From Symbiodinium natans (Eukaryota; Sar; Dinophyceae; Suessiales; Symbiodiniaceae), in the NCBI GenBank assembly GCA_905221605.1, contig CAJNDS010000247.1:616638-680637 (forward strand): a stretch of DNA of 64,000 nt. The letters run 5' to 3'. This document shows, one piece after another, positions 9,844 through 19,898 of the stretch. The notes below the pieces were generated by a model. The model saw nothing but the letters and a program-made list of their open reading frames with translations. It made no database searches and had not been told where the DNA came from. Every line of letters begins with the position of its first letter. Position 1 is the first letter of the stretch. A program made the translations under genes and the position numbers.

Positions 9844-9920
9844 CAGCTCGACAGGGACCCGTCCTCGGGGCTGCCAAAACTGCTTGGTCGGGCAGGCGTT
9901 GATTTTACTCGCACACAGTT
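9844..9920 (+). CDS. candidate exon, unknown protein
   Basis: After AAGCCCCAG the frame reads QLDRDPSSGLPKLLGRAGVD and FTRTQFG. 3' border unresolved (G-run follows). Confidence 0.4.
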
Positions 9921-10079
9921 TGGGGGGGGGAGGGGGAGGGGCGGCGAAGGCTAGCTAGGGGTGGAGGCCTCGCTGATCCTATTGTCCCAACACAACCCTG
10001 AACCCTAAACCTAGTAAACGACAACGACACCAACCAGAATACTGGGCCATACCCATGACTCAAGATACCAGCCTAGCAG

Positions 10080-10214
10080 CAGGCCATATCCCTTTACCAG
10101 CTCTGTTGGAAGAGGGGCAACCTTAAAGCCCTGAAGAACTGCAGCTCAGCACTTCAATGTCTAAATCGTCTGGAGCCGGTTCTTGTCATTCTTTTTGTAT
10201 GCCATAGGGTGTAA
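10080..10214 (+). CDS. candidate exon, unknown protein
   Basis: After CCTAGCAG the frame reads QAISLYQLCWKRGNLKALKN and a Leu-rich continuation to a stop at 10212. The pattern is faintly TPR-like, not enough to assign. Confidence 0.4.
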   Translation, partial: QAISLYQLCWKRGNLKALKNCSSALQCLNRLEPVLVILFVCHRV

Positions 10215-10245
10215 TCCGGAAGGGCACCTTTTTTTCTCCTAGGTT

Positions 10246-10320
10246 GCCCTAAATCCTAAACCCTAAACCCTAAACCCTAAACCCTAAACCCTAATCCCTA
10301 AACCCTAAACCCTAAACCTT
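10246..10320. repeat. interstitial telomeric repeats, CCCTAAA orientation
   Basis: About ten CCCTAAA units. Confidence 0.95.
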
Positions 10321-10424
10321 TACTCTTCGGTTTCAGACTTGTAAGAAAATCATCGTTGCGAAGCAAGACCTTTGAAAACCCCTGCGGCGTCTCGAGAGGC
10401 GACGCCTGGCAAGCAAGGCAGTGT

Positions 10425-10620
10425 GATCATGTTGATCATCCTGATTGTTATTATTGTTGTTATGATTGTTGCTGCTATTGTTGTTATTGCTATTATGACT
10501 ATTTTTATTGTTATTGTTGTTATCATTTCATTGTTACTATTGTTGTTATTGTTCTTCTTCTTATTCTTCTTATTCTTGGTTTTCTTCTTCTTCTTCTTGT
10601 TAACCTTCTTCTTATTATGA
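10425..10620. repeat. trinucleotide-rich microsatellite (ATT/GTT/CTT)
   Basis: Imperfect TTR repeats; open in several frames only because of low complexity. Confidence 0.9.
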
Positions 10621-10929
10621 TTCTCGGTAGTAGTACTATTGCTTTTTTTGAACAGTTGCATATGAGGCATGTTTACCCTCGGCATTCGAGCTGTAATGCG
10701 TGGAAAGGTGATGAACGCTGAGCAGGTCAACAGCTCGCTTCGAAACCCTGAGCCCTGAGCCCGGTCAGCCCCCAGCATCACGAAACCCCTGTGTCTTGAG
10801 TTTTTCACTTTTCTCCCAAGTTTTTAGAACCCAGAACAACGCTAAACCGGACCCTTTAGGCCCTAAACCCTATAAACCATAAACCATCCAGATATCTGCA
10901 GCCCTCGACCCCCCCACGCTACTGTCCAG

Positions 10930-11002
10930 GGCAAGCCCGCTCCCGCGGCAACTCGCCGGGCGCTTGACTGAATTGCTCCCTGATCTCCATGCTGCGAGCA
11001 AG
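10930..11002 (+). CDS. candidate internal exon, unknown protein
   Basis: 73 nt between acceptor CTGTCCAG and donor CAAG/GTTCAA. Frame reads SPLPRQLAGRLTELLPDLHA. The following 11003-11480 holds weaker open frames and a GA-rich repeat at 11400-11470. Confidence 0.45.
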
Positions 11003-11483
11003 GTTCAATGATTCGATGTGGTGTTGGTTGGACTTTCGAGAGTTAGCGGCTCCACATGGCACAGGCGTGGGGGCTCCGGGAGTGGAAGGCCACAATTCTG
11101 CTGAGCCTCCGCAATCGCTAGGTCTACTTAGACTTCGGACTCGTGGCCGATGTTCCTCTGCAGGCCACTGTGGTTGTGGTTTCTTGTGAGGTTATGCCAC
11201 CCCAGTGCATTTCTTCTGAATGTGACCTTTTTCAGGTGCGAGAAGGATTGGTCTGTGCCGTCATGTACATGGTAGAGCTGGTGGCTTAGAGAATACGGCG
11301 AGTGCACACGGCGTGAACGTTGCCAACTTTAGCAGCCTCTGCTTGTAGCCAGGAGCAGCTGATTAAGGCAAATAATGAAATTTCGGGGTTAAGCTGAGAA
11401 CACACGGGAGGGGAGAGAGGGAGAGGGGGAGAGAGAGAGAGACAGAGAGCGAGAGACACGGAGACAGAGAGAACAGAGGTTCT

Positions 11484-11699
11484 GTGCTTTGCGGCGGTTC
11501 AGTGACTACAATAGTCACACAAGATGAAGGCCGTAGAACGCAGACAGGGATGCCGGGATGCCCTAGTTTAGACTTGCGGCCTTCTTTGGGCATCCGAAAC
11601 TCCCCGAGGCGTCGCTGGGCCGATGTCGCAAGCCTCTTCAATGCCCTGATGCTCCTTCCCGACTGGGTGATCGCCGACGCCTGGGGCCGAGAGTCGTGA
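11484..11699 (+). CDS. candidate exon, unknown protein
   Basis: The 3' half is strongly coding-like (RWADVASLFNALMLLPDWVI then ADAWGRES and a stop). The 5' half may be intron. Confidence 0.45.
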   Translation: MLCGGSVTTIVTQDEGRRTQTGMPGCPSLDLRPSLGIRNSPRRRWADVASLFNALMLLPDWVIADAWGRES

Positions 11700-11764
11700 G
11701 TTTGGAAGGCTTGCGGGCTGTTTATGGAACCCGAAGCCCCGAAATAGCGCTTAAAGCCGTAAAC

Positions 11765-11866
11765 TTGGGATGTTCCCCCTTATACTAACAGTCCTTAGTA
11801 GGGATTATAGTACCTCCCTCTTAGATTCCTTCCTAAGGCCTGCTAGTATAAGGCGGAACATCCCAA
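11765..11866. repeat. foldback element family B, complete copy (MITE-like)
   Basis: 102 bp with 23-nt inverted ends, TTGGGATGTTCCCCCTTATA at left and its near complement TATAAGGCGGAACATCCCAA at right (one mismatch). Confidence 0.85.
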
Positions 11867-12069
11867 CCGTAAACTCTGAAGACCTTAAAGCCCTTAGATC
11901 GCAAGGAGACCCCCGGAAGTACCCAGAAGCGCCAAGCAGGCCCAAACCCATTCGAAGTTGCGGCGAGCTGGTCGGGCCGAGAATCCCCTTTGAGTGTGCT
12001 TGGCGGCTTGCAGTGAAGGGCCCGAACGCTAAGCCGCGAAGCCTTCAAGGCGCACTGTGTGGAACACAG

Positions 12070-12213
12070 TCCTTTCCAAGCCCTCGCCAATTGCCAAGGC
12101 AGCAACCTTGGCCAGCTTCACGCGGGACATCGAGCTCGCCGCAAAGGCCGCTCCACATCGAAAGCCGACAACAGTCACTGGGATGAAGCTGCAGTCTGGA
12201 GAAAGACATGGGG
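12070..12213 (+). CDS. candidate internal exon, unknown protein
   Basis: After GGAACACAG the frame reads LSKPSPIAKAATLASFTRDI, ELAAKAAPHRKPTTV and on to a GGG/GTGTAGG donor. Confidence 0.45.
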
Positions 12214-12384
12214 GTGTAGGTGTAGGGCTCAAGGGTCCCAAGGACGCGCCACCAAAACTTCTCTGGCTCTGCACCCCCCGAAGTGGGTGTTCTCCCGGAA
12301 GCCCCAAACCTGACCCCCGAGAAAGTTCCCACAAACAGACCCTGAACCCTAAAACCGTAAACCTTGAACCCTAAACCCTAAAAC

Positions 12385-12462
12385 CCTTTTGCGGCCTTGC
12401 AAGGAAGCTTTGGTTTTCCCGCCGGAGACAAAGGGCTCCCAGGCAGAGGCCAGACCCTATCT
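12385..12462 (+). CDS. candidate exon between opposed telomeric arrays
   Basis: A CCCTAAA array (12345-12390) precedes and a TTTAGGG array (12465-12498) follows. Frame reads ALQGSFGFPAGDKGLPGRGQ and ends at a GTGGGTTT donor. Confidence 0.35.
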
Positions 12463-12639
12463 GTGGGTTTAGGGTTTAGAGGGTTTAGGGTTTAGGGTCC
12501 CTCTGTTTACGGTTCAAGGTGCCTAGTGAGCGGCTGATGCGCAGCACTGGTCTCCTATCGGAGGCACGTGTTTTGGGAGGCTCCCGTGGGTGATCTTGCA
12601 AGTCCCGCGCCATCAATATAGACACGTAAATATGTGTTG

Positions 12640-12754
12640 CTTGTAATAATAATACCGATACCAATAACAATAACAATAGCAATAACAATAACAATAAGAA
12701 TAACAATAACAATAGTAATAACAATAATACCAACAACAACACCACCACCACCAA

Positions 12755-12849
<95 letters not shown>

Positions 12850-12950
12850 ACAACAACAACAACACCAACAGCAACAGCAACAGCAACAGCAATTGCAACA
12901 AGAACAATAATAACAAGAGTATAATCGTAATAATAAGAATAATTATTTGT
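12640..12950. repeat. AAC/CAG/AAT trinucleotide microsatellite
   Basis: CAACAG hexamers (about 12755-12850) inside AAC/AAT repeats. Encodes only homopolymer-like frames on either strand. Confidence 0.95.
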
Positions 12951-13024
12951 TCTCTAGTAATGTTATATATATATATGTATGTACATACATAGTATTGTAC
13001 ATGTAATACATGAAACAAAAAATA

Positions 13025-13560
13025 TAAATACAAAGATGATTATAAATAATGCAAACAAATATAAACATAAGTAGAAGTACGGTAACAGTGCTGGATAAGA
13101 AACCTCTAAGTTTTGGCAAGGGTTCCCTGGATTTTTAAATTATGAAGTCCACCCAATTTCCGGAACCATAACCTCCACAATTTTGAGGGTACCCTTGATT
13201 GCTTAATCTATTTCTAAATGTGATGTGAACTGGTAATGTTTGAATTCATAAGGCGACGCCTTACCGATTAGACCAATTTAAGAAATCGAGGAGCTGGATT
13301 TCTTATTTAAGGGCCGGGAGGAGGGGTTTTTTTCCTTCAAGGGGGGGAAACATGAGAAATACAGGGGCTGGATTTCTTAAGTTGTGTCCATTCCAGAAAC
13401 TGAGGGGTGGTTGCAAAAAACAACAAAATATGAAATTTAGGGCCCCAGGATGAGGGTACCCTCGATTTGCTCTCAATTTTCGCATCGTGTTCCGAGGGTC
13501 CACCCGCGAGCATGCTCGTTTCTTAGACCAATGATTTCTGAATCGGTGCTGTCACTGTAC
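13025..13560. other. AT-rich non-coding stretch with dispersed internal repeats
   Basis: GAGGGTACCCT..GATT occurs near 13183 and 13453 and CTGGATTTCTTA near 13291 and 13368, suggesting a decayed repeat element. No gene seen. Confidence 0.5.
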
Positions 13561-13574
13561 ATACGTAAATGAGA

Positions 13575-13715
13575 CATGATATATATATATATAGATATAC
13601 ACATACATATATGTGTTTCATACATAAATAAATAGATATACACACATATATATAGATACACATGAATATATATATATATATATATATAGAAAATATATAT
13701 GTATATACATTTTTG
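13575..13715. repeat. TA/CATA microsatellite
   Basis: Long runs of TA with CATA and GATA. Confidence 0.95.
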
Positions 13716-13747
13716 TTCACACATGTTCGTCGTTTTTTCGCCTCTAG

Positions 13748-13935
13748 TGGTGCCAGAGGTGCCTTCACTTCGCTTCGCGGCTCTCCTGGAGCAGCCGGAG
13801 CCCCGGAATGCGAATCGGGAGAGTTCGGGTTTAGGGTTTAGGGTTTAGGGTTTAGGGTTTAGGGTTTAGGGTTTAGGGTTTAGGGTTTAGGGTCGCAGGG
13901 CCTCCTTTCTCGGGTGGCTCGGGACGTTCCGCCTT
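13748..13935 (+). CDS. candidate two-exon unit with telomeric intron
   Basis: Exon 1 (13748-13828) follows a CCTCTAG acceptor and reads VPEVPSLRFAALLEQPEPRN. The intron (13829-13890, 62 nt) is a TTTAGGG array. Exon 2 completes a Gly codon and reads SQGLLSRVARDV, running into a family B foldback element before the stop. Unknown product. Confidence 0.4.
13829..13890 (+). repeat. telomeric (TTTAGGG)n array, proposed intron
   Basis: Starts GTTTAGGG and ends GGGTTTAG. Confidence 0.55.
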
Positions 13936-14040
13936 AATACTAAAAGCCCTTCATACCAGTAGGGATGATATTACCCCCCCCCCCCCCCCCCTTATGAGAA
14001 TCCCTATAAAGGACTCTTCGCATAAGGGAGAACATCCCAA
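13918..14040. repeat. foldback element family B with a C-run at its centre
   Basis: Ends CGGGACGTTCCGCCTTA and AAGGGAGAACATCCCAA are inverted. A run of about 19 C (13974-13991) lies in the interior. Confidence 0.75.
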
Positions 14041-14184
14041 TAGGTGGTGGTCGTCACCCAACAACACTTCATAACAAAATCGCATCTACGCTAAGCAATC
14101 GTAAGGCCCTGAGACCTTAAACATTAAACCCAGACCCGGGGCTTCGATCTTTAGGGCTAAGGGGTTTGGGCTTTTAGGGATCGT

Positions 14185-14250
14185 TTAGGGTTTAGGGTTT
14201 AGGGTTTAGGGTTTAGGGTTTAGGGTTTAGGGTTTAGGGTTTAGGGTTTG
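14185..14250. repeat. interstitial telomeric repeats, TTTAGGG orientation
   Basis: Nine or so TTTAGGG units with degenerate flanks to 14275. Confidence 0.95.
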
Positions 14251-14303
14251 GGGATCTTTTCGGGTTTAGGGCTTAGGGCTCCTGAACGCCTAAGCCTGTG
14301 CAG

Positions 14304-14369
14304 CCATCAATTTCTCAAGTCGCTCTGGGGGCTTCTGTCGCGAGTGCTTCCAGACCGGTCTCTCGGCTG
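14304..14369 (+). CDS. candidate internal exon, unknown protein
   Basis: 66 nt, 22 codons, between acceptor CCTGTGCAG and donor CTG/GTGCAC. Frame reads PSISQVALGASVASASRPVS. A second frame is also open. Confidence 0.4.
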
Positions 14370-14697
14370 GTGCACTTAGGGTTTTTGAACGTTAAAAATC
14401 CCTAATTTAGGGTTGGTTAAGGGTTTATTAACGTCAAAACAACCCTAAGTGTGATCTCCTAAAAGGGTTTATAAAAAAAGGCAACTCCGTATGGACTTGG
14501 AGGTATACTCGAATACTCCGTTCGGGCAACAATGTTAAGTCTGTGTTTGGCTTTTCAGGGGCAAGGGGATTGATTGCTCTTTGAGCCCCACACAGTGGTC
14601 TGCAACGGAGTGACATTCCTGAGCTCACCCTGAACCCGAAACCCTAAACCCTAAACCCTAAACCCTAAACCCTCAACCCTAAACCCTAAACCCTCAG

Positions 14698-14808
14698 AGC
14701 AAGGCCAACAGTGATGGCAAATGCGCTGCCGAGCAACGAGAACAAGACGAGTTTGGAGTTCGCAATGCCGCTCGACTGAATTGGATGGTTTGGTTTCTCG
14801 TGTCATGA
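14698..14808 (+). CDS. candidate exon abutting a CCCTAAA array
   Basis: The array 14636-14695 runs into CCCTCAG, an acceptor. The frame reads SKANSDGKCAAEQREQDEFG then VRNAARLNWM and stops at 14806; GTTTGG after the Met codon is a possible donor. Confidence 0.45.
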   Translation, partial: SKANSDGKCAAEQREQDEFGVRNAARLNWMVWFLVS

Positions 14809-14894
14809 TAACAATCACTCGCAAGAGCGGGAGACCCTGAAGCCCAAAGATCCTCTGAGCCCTCAAACTTCTAAACCGCCTCTCATCTTGTACG

Positions 14895-15746
14895 GTGAGG
14901 CCGGCCTTCGGAAATTCGTCTGAGAGCGTTGAGCTCTGTTGCCATTTCGGTGGACGATGCTCCGACTGCCACAGCCGAGCTGTCGCAGCAGACAAGCGAC
15001 AGAGAGAAGTCGTGGAGGGCCTCTCCAAGCGGGAGCTCCTTGAGATGCTTCTTGTACAGCTGTCGCGACGTGCACATCGTGCTGGTCTCGTCTACGAGTC
15101 CTTCGGAATCCTGCAGGCAAGGCCCCCCCCCTCCCTCCCCCCCCAACTTGAAACCGTAAGCTTTACACCCTAAACCCTGAAGCTTCCGCCCAAAGGCCAA
15201 AGATTTCCTTCAACTCAAGCCCTGCCCGAATCGCTCGATGGTCGATGCCCTTCGAACTGTACAGAGTGCGATGGAATAGAGACTTCAAAAAACTCCCCGC
15301 CACCTCCTCCCCCTTCACCCCCTTCCTCTCCACCCCTCCGCCCTCCTCCCCACGAAGAATCGACTACAGTCCCTTAAAGCCCTGCATTCCCGGCCCTGCC
15401 CAAGGTTGGTTGTTCAAGTCCTGCACCCAGCCTGCTGCCAACCTTAAAACGTTACAGATCCTTTCAATACTCAACTTCCCTGAGCTCTCCGAATCGCCGT
15501 TTGCTCTACCTGCAGGATCTCCATCAAGCGGTGTCAGCATCCGCCCACGACGAGAATCTCAAGCCGGTCAAAAAGCGAAACTTGATGAAGCTGATGACAC
15601 GGATGAGTTGGTGGCAGTTGCTGGCGTTCGCCAAGAAGTGCAAGCGAGTTGATCCTGCATTCATTGAAGAGATTCGGAGGCAGATGGCATGCTTGCAGCC
15701 GAGCTGCTTTCAGCAGCCGATGCATGCCAAACGGTTCTGGCTCTGA
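14895..15746 (+). CDS. hypothetical protein, intron-containing paralogue of 2577-3068
   Basis: Exon 1 (to 15116) contains LCCHFGGRCSDCHSRA and RELLEMLLVQLSRRAHRAGL; exon 2 (15516-15746) contains NLMKLMTRMSWWQLLAFAKK and ends RFWL. Both align with the ORF at 2577. The intron 15117-15515 (399 nt) begins GCAAGG and ends CTGCAG, so it is GC-AG. Both ends carry CCTGCAGG, giving a direct repeat across the junctions. The intron is pyrimidine-rich and holds in-frame stops. No ATG was found upstream; an earlier exon is likely. Function unknown. Confidence 0.65.
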
Positions 15747-15861
15747 GCCGCTTCTCAGTGAGACATCGCCCTACACAGAAGTGTCACCTTAGGCAGTCTG
15801 TAGCGGGTCCTTTGAATTTGCAACCTCGACTGCTGTTGCAGAAGTCATCGTGCATGTGTCG

Positions 15862-16122
15862 ATGACATATGTGGACAGACTCGGTTTGAAGACAGGGCAG
15901 AACATGCCCGGTAATACCAAATCCCTACGCGAGTTTGCAGGATGTTTGCACGGACGGCTGGCAGCTGGTCAAAAGGTGTGCATGGCTCTCCACCTGCCTC
16001 GGGATGTACGAATCACCATCGGAGCATCACCATTCATAGGGCCGAACTGCATCGATCCCACAAATCGACCCCAAGATGGCTCCCAAATCGACCCCTCAAC
16101 CCTCTCAGAAGACGAAGCCTGA
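15862..16122 (+). CDS. candidate ORF, unknown protein
   Basis: Starts MTYVDRLGLKTGQNMPGN and reads through a cysteine-containing stretch to SEDEA and a stop. It could equally be an exon with an upstream acceptor. Confidence 0.35.
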   Translation: MTYVDRLGLKTGQNMPGNTKSLREFAGCLHGRLAAGQKVCMALHLPRDVRITIGASPFIGPNCIDPTNRPQDGSQIDPSTLSEDEA

Positions 16123-16222
16123 ATCCAGAGCCGCTCAAGTAGCCCTAAGCGTTGGCCTGCAATATGTCGGCCGAGGCTAGTGCTGCTTGCCCCAAGGCTA
16201 GGGTCATGCAGTTCCCTTGCAG

Positions 16223-16348
16223 AAGCGAGTGCATGGGATGGCTATTTTTTAGATGCTTCTGTGCTACTTCTTGGGTTGTTTTTTCGGACCTTGCTGCACA
16301 ATGGCACGACGTCGGCCTTCCTTTTCAAGAACACCCCTTCCTCAGCAG
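16223..16348 (+). CDS. candidate internal exon, hydrophobic segment
   Basis: 126 nt between acceptor TTCCCTTGCAG and donor GCAG/GTATGA. Frame reads SAWDGYFLDASVLLLGLFFR, possibly a membrane helix. Another frame (16152-16505) is also open, so the frame is uncertain. Confidence 0.4.
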
Positions 16349-16659
16349 GTATGAATTCCAGCTGCCGCCCTACTTCCTGAACAACGCACGCGCGCTGGGC
16401 TGTTTGGAAGGCCGATTCAGAGAAAAAGCTAACGGCCGGATTCGCAGCCAGATTCCGATCAGACATGACGGGCCCCAAGTCCAACAAGCCCAAAAGCTTC
16501 CCTGACGTAAGGCTTTGCAGAAGAGTTTCTACAAGTTTTGAACAGAGCTGAAATTGCCACTCAGAGTCCGAGCATTTCTGAGTGCCTCGCCCCACGTTTA
16601 CGCGAGAATCTGTTTCACGTGGTGAAGCTGGTTTTGCTTAGGGCCTAGGGTTTAGGGAA

Positions 16660-16717
16660 CCCTGAACCCTGAACCCTGAACCCTGAACCCTGAACCCTAA
16701 ACCCTAAACCCTAAACC
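16660..16717. repeat. interstitial telomeric repeats, CCCTGAA/CCCTAAA orientation
   Basis: About eight units, the first several CCCTGAA. Confidence 0.9.
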
Positions 16718-16816
16718 TTCGGCTTACGGTTTACTTCGGTGGTGTCAACTCTGAACTTTCTGTTTTGCTGGAAACACGAGTCAACGGCTCATGGGTCATA
16801 AGGTGATGCCTTTCTG

Positions 16817-17098
16817 TTGGATTGCCAGCTGGGCTTCGGAAGTATGCGTCTTGAACGCTCGTCCTGCAGACATCCATCTTCTTCACATAGGCTGAAGTCT
16901 CAAAACGCGCTCTGTGTATTGATGTGGGGTTTACGAAATAAGGGACCCCAATCTCTACCCTCAAATAGTAGGATTCCCTTATCACAAGGATCCCAAGAAG
17001 GTGCCCCTAATTTCGGAAACCTCCCCTGTATGGCATCAGGACAACCATGTCTACTGCAAGTCATGTCGTGGCTTTTGCCATGTGAAGCCTTTGCTTGA
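16817..17098 (+). CDS. candidate coding stretch, unknown protein
   Basis: Open frame with LGFGSMRLERSSCRHPSSSH. It also crosses a decayed foldback element at about 16925-17020, so only the first third may be exon. Confidence 0.35.
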   Translation: MDCQLGFGSMRLERSSCRHPSSSHRLKSQNALCVLMWGLRNKGPQSLPSNSRIPLSQGSQEGAPNFGNLPCMASGQPCLLQVMSWLLPCEAFA

Positions 17099-17130
17099 GA
17101 TGACTTGTCCCCCAAACCCTAAACCTAAAC

Positions 17131-17328
17131 ATGAGAAGACAAAGAGGATGCCCTGACCAGGAATGGCGCGAACTGTCGACCCGAATTTCAACATTTTGGA
17201 GAAGGCGCGCCCTTGAAGACCACTGCCCTGTACTTTCCGAGGGTCGATGCCCATGCCATGTGCGCACTTTTATCGTCACACTTCTCGATTTCACCATTTG
17301 GTTTCTTTGCCATTCTCATAGAGTCTAA
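17131..17328 (+). CDS. candidate ORF, strand uncertain
   Basis: ATG-started frame MRRQRGCPDQEWRELSTRIS and on to a stop. The opposite strand has an 89-codon ATG-started frame at 17457-17188 (VETAALTQTLAFKQLDSM) that looks equally natural. Confidence 0.35.
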   Translation: MRRQRGCPDQEWRELSTRISTFWRRRALEDHCPVLSEGRCPCHVRTFIVTLLDFTIWFLCHSHRV

Positions 17329-17459
17329 TTGTTTAAATGCAAGCGTTTGAGTAAGCGCAGCTGTCTCGACCAGGACGTGCAGCTGCCACTCTAGCTTAGA
17401 CAGTATTTCCACGCACGTAAACATACACAGACATGTAGACTGTACTGTCAGCCACATAT

Positions 17460-18295
17460 CTCATGTCTACAGAGGTATTCTATTGTTGTATTACTACTAG
17501 ATTAGTATGTTAGTATATTATTGCAGAACTATATTAGTATATATATATATGATGTTATGATATTCAGAAACTATATTTGTATATTATGTTATTTTGTTAT
17601 CATGTTATTACTTTTTTATATTATGTTATGTCTAAGTGGTTAGCTTATTTCATAAGTGTATCACTATACCATCATATGATATACTAGTATATTACATTTT
17701 ACTATATTGGATTATATGCTACTCTAATATATGGTATTATTATTGCTTTATTTCAGTATTGTATTCTTGTACTAACAAGTGTTCGATATATATACATATA
17801 TGTATGTATGTATGTATGTATATTCATATTAGCAAATTAATATATGACATTGTGGTGTATTGTTAAATGTTTGCGTTCAAGTATTATAGTATATATATAT
17901 ATATATGTATATGTATATATATATATATGTATATATGATGATGACATCATTACATTATTATGTTATTATATTATTACATTCTCATATTTTTACAAGATTA
18001 TGTTACTTATACAGATCATCGAATATGGTAATGGTCTACTGCCAGCATAATAGTACGAAAAGTAGAACCATACTGAATATTATATTAATTCTATTTTTCT
18101 GAATTTTTATATTATAAATTTGCTTTGTTTTGCTTTTAGGTATTTTAGTATTCTTGCATTATTTCATCTTAACATTATATTATTAATTACTATAGTGTTA
18201 TACTACAGTAGTATTATGAAGTTAAGCTTTTAAATATCATATGTTCTTATATTATTATATTACGACATCATAGTATTAATTTAGTACATTATCAT
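17460..18295. repeat. AT-rich island with TA, TATG and ATT repeats
   Basis: About 830 bp of strongly AT-rich low-complexity sequence, far from the composition of its flanks. Contains TATG repeats at about 17797-17825 and TA runs at 17890-17930. No gene content seen. Confidence 0.9.
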
Positions 18296-18333
18296 GTCCA
18301 CTCTGAGAATGTCGTTCTCGGGCCCTGACTGAG

Positions 18334-18410
18334 AGGTGTACCCCTTCGCGCTGAACACGCTCCTGCCAGCCGGCGGTCAATCAAGAGCTCACTTGGAGAC
18401 TGTGATTAGG
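18334..18410 (+). CDS. candidate exon, followed by a telomeric array
   Basis: Frame reads VYPFALNTLLPAGGQSRAHL and ETVIR, ending at a GTTGCGGG donor just before TTTAGGG units (18418-18460). Confidence 0.4.
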
Positions 18411-18518
18411 GTTGCGGGTTTAGGGTTTAGGGTTGAGGGTTTAGGTTTTAAGGTTGAGGGTTCTCGCCTCTTACCTGGCTAGTTGAGGTGATGTGAGAGA
18501 ACTCGTGCCTACCACGTC

Positions 18519-18704
18519 ATGAGAAGATTCAGCATTCTGGCGCGCCGGATTGCTGACGTTTCCTGTTTAGCGTCGCCAAACTTTGAGTCGCTGCTGGAAG
18601 ATTGGTTTTGTTGCGACGTCCGCTGTCCACGAACAAGTCGACGACGGGTCACGATCCGCAACGGTATCTTCTTGGCGAGCTGCTTCCGGAGCCAGCATCA
18701 TTAG
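18519..18704 (+). CDS. candidate ORF, unknown protein
   Basis: ATG-started, MRRFSILARRIADVSCLASP. A second frame overlapping it is also open, so confidence is low. Confidence 0.3.
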   Translation: MRRFSILARRIADVSCLASPNFESLLEDWFCCDVRCPRTSRRRVTIRNGIFLASCFRSQHH

Positions 18705-18747
18705 CCAAACACGGCTGTGCTTCAGTTCCCCGGACCTTTTAGCCTTA

Positions 18748-18927
18748 AGCTGCCTAAACCCTAAACCCTAAACCCTAAACCCTAAACCCTAAACCCTAAA
18801 CCCTAAACCCTAAACCCTAAACCCTAAACCCTAAACCCTAAACCCTAAACCCTAAACCCTAAACTCCCTAAACCCTAAACGTTAAACCCTAAACCCTAGA
18901 CCCTAGGCCCTAGACCCTAAACCCTCA
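18748..18927. repeat. long interstitial telomeric array, CCCTAAA orientation
   Basis: About 180 bp, mostly perfect CCCTAAA, ending CCCTCAG at the next candidate exon. Confidence 0.95.
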
Positions 18928-18928
18928 G

Positions 18929-19020
18929 CCGCCCTGTGAGGTCGAACCCGTCCGATTCCCCGGTCTTGCGCCAGACGCTGCTGCGTCCCCGGTGGGTGGT
19001 TGATGCCCCCCCTGGCTTCG
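18929..19020 (+). CDS. candidate exon abutting a CCCTAAA array
   Basis: Acceptor CCCTCAG is formed by the array end. Frame reads RPVRSNPSDSPVLRQTLLRP and WVVDAPPGF. Donor may be CCCG/GTGGGT or TTCG/GTTCAA. Confidence 0.4.
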
Positions 19021-19261
19021 GTTCAACAATTAGGGGTCCATGGTTCAGGAGTTTAGGGGTTGAAAAGCAGTTCAGGTTTAGGGGTTAGAACCGAACCCCT
19101 AAACCCTACATAGCAGGGTAGCTCACGAGCTCTGATCTGCAATGTACACTCCTCGGGCCGAAAACGCCCTATAGCCTTCAAGCTGCACACCTCCGAAATC
19201 CCAAATGCCCTATACGGGGGCAGGTTTGAACATCATTTTGATTTTTACTACCGTTAATCCC

Positions 19262-19322
19262 CTACTTGAAGTATAAGCCCAGTTATAATTGGTTAGTAAG
19301 TACCACGAACCTTCAAGTATAG
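19262..19322. repeat. foldback element family A, short copy
   Basis: CTACTTGAAGTAT at left and ACCTTCAAGTATAG at right; 61 bp. Confidence 0.65.
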
Positions 19323-19396
19323 AGTCCTTATAAAGCCATAAACTCAAACCTACCCCAGTAAACCCCAAGCCTCGCGCTGAGGTGCAACCTCTGCAG

Positions 19397-19570
19397 TGAC
19401 AGAGACGGACGGCTCTCGCTCGGCCGCGCTACTGCGCCCCTTGGTTTAGGGTTTAGGGTTTAGGGTTTAGGGTTTAGGGTTTAGGGTTTAGGGTTTAGGG
19501 TTTAGGATTCAGGGTTTAGGGTTTAGGGTTTAGGGTTCTTAAACCTCGGAATCTTCCACTGCCCTCCTTA
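19397..19570 (+). CDS. candidate two-exon unit with telomeric intron
   Basis: Exon 1 (19397-19443) follows ACCTCTGCAG and reads DRDGRLSLGRATAPL. The intron (19444-19533, 90 nt) is TTTAGGG repeat. Exon 2 completes a Gly codon and reads FLNLGIFHCPP before a stop. Product unknown. Confidence 0.4.
19444..19533 (+). repeat. telomeric (TTTAGGG)n array, proposed intron
   Basis: Starts GTTTAGGG, one TTTAGGATTCAGGG variant, ends GGGTTTAG. Confidence 0.55.
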
Positions 19571-19639
19571 GAAATCATGCTTAGGGTTCCGAAGCTCCAA
19601 ATCCTAAAGCTCTTCTTGCTCTTGTTCTGTTCTCTACAG

Positions 19640-19811
19640 TCCCAGGCACATTTCGATGTCTTCCGTTTGGGGTCTCGAGAAAGAAAGCGCGTCTCAGGCT
19701 GGTGGACTCCGCGGCAGCTCGGCCGCATGCGGGCTGATGCATTGGTTCGGGAATTCGGAATTCGGAAGTCGGGGCGCCCTCATCCTGTGAACCTTGTGAA
19801 TTTCCAGAGGG
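19640..19811 (+). CDS. candidate internal exon, unknown protein
   Basis: 172 nt between a pyrimidine-rich acceptor GTTCTCTACAG and donor AGGG/GTGAGG. Frame reads FDVFRLGSRERKRVSGWWTP, RQLGRMRADALVREFG and on. Well-formed on both sides. Confidence 0.5.
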
Positions 19812-19898
19812 GTGAGGGTGCTGGTCTGTTTCTTTACATTTCTTTCACAGCTCGTGGCTTCGGAGCATCAACTTGATGTATCATTCCATACGCTCAAG

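Noticed and set aside
12485-13033. Minus-strand poly-Leu ORF and plus-strand Thr-Ala ORF
   Set aside because: Pure consequence of the CAACAG/AAC microsatellite.
17460-18295. Inserted mitochondrial or plastid DNA
   Set aside because: AT-rich only; no organellar gene motif was readable.
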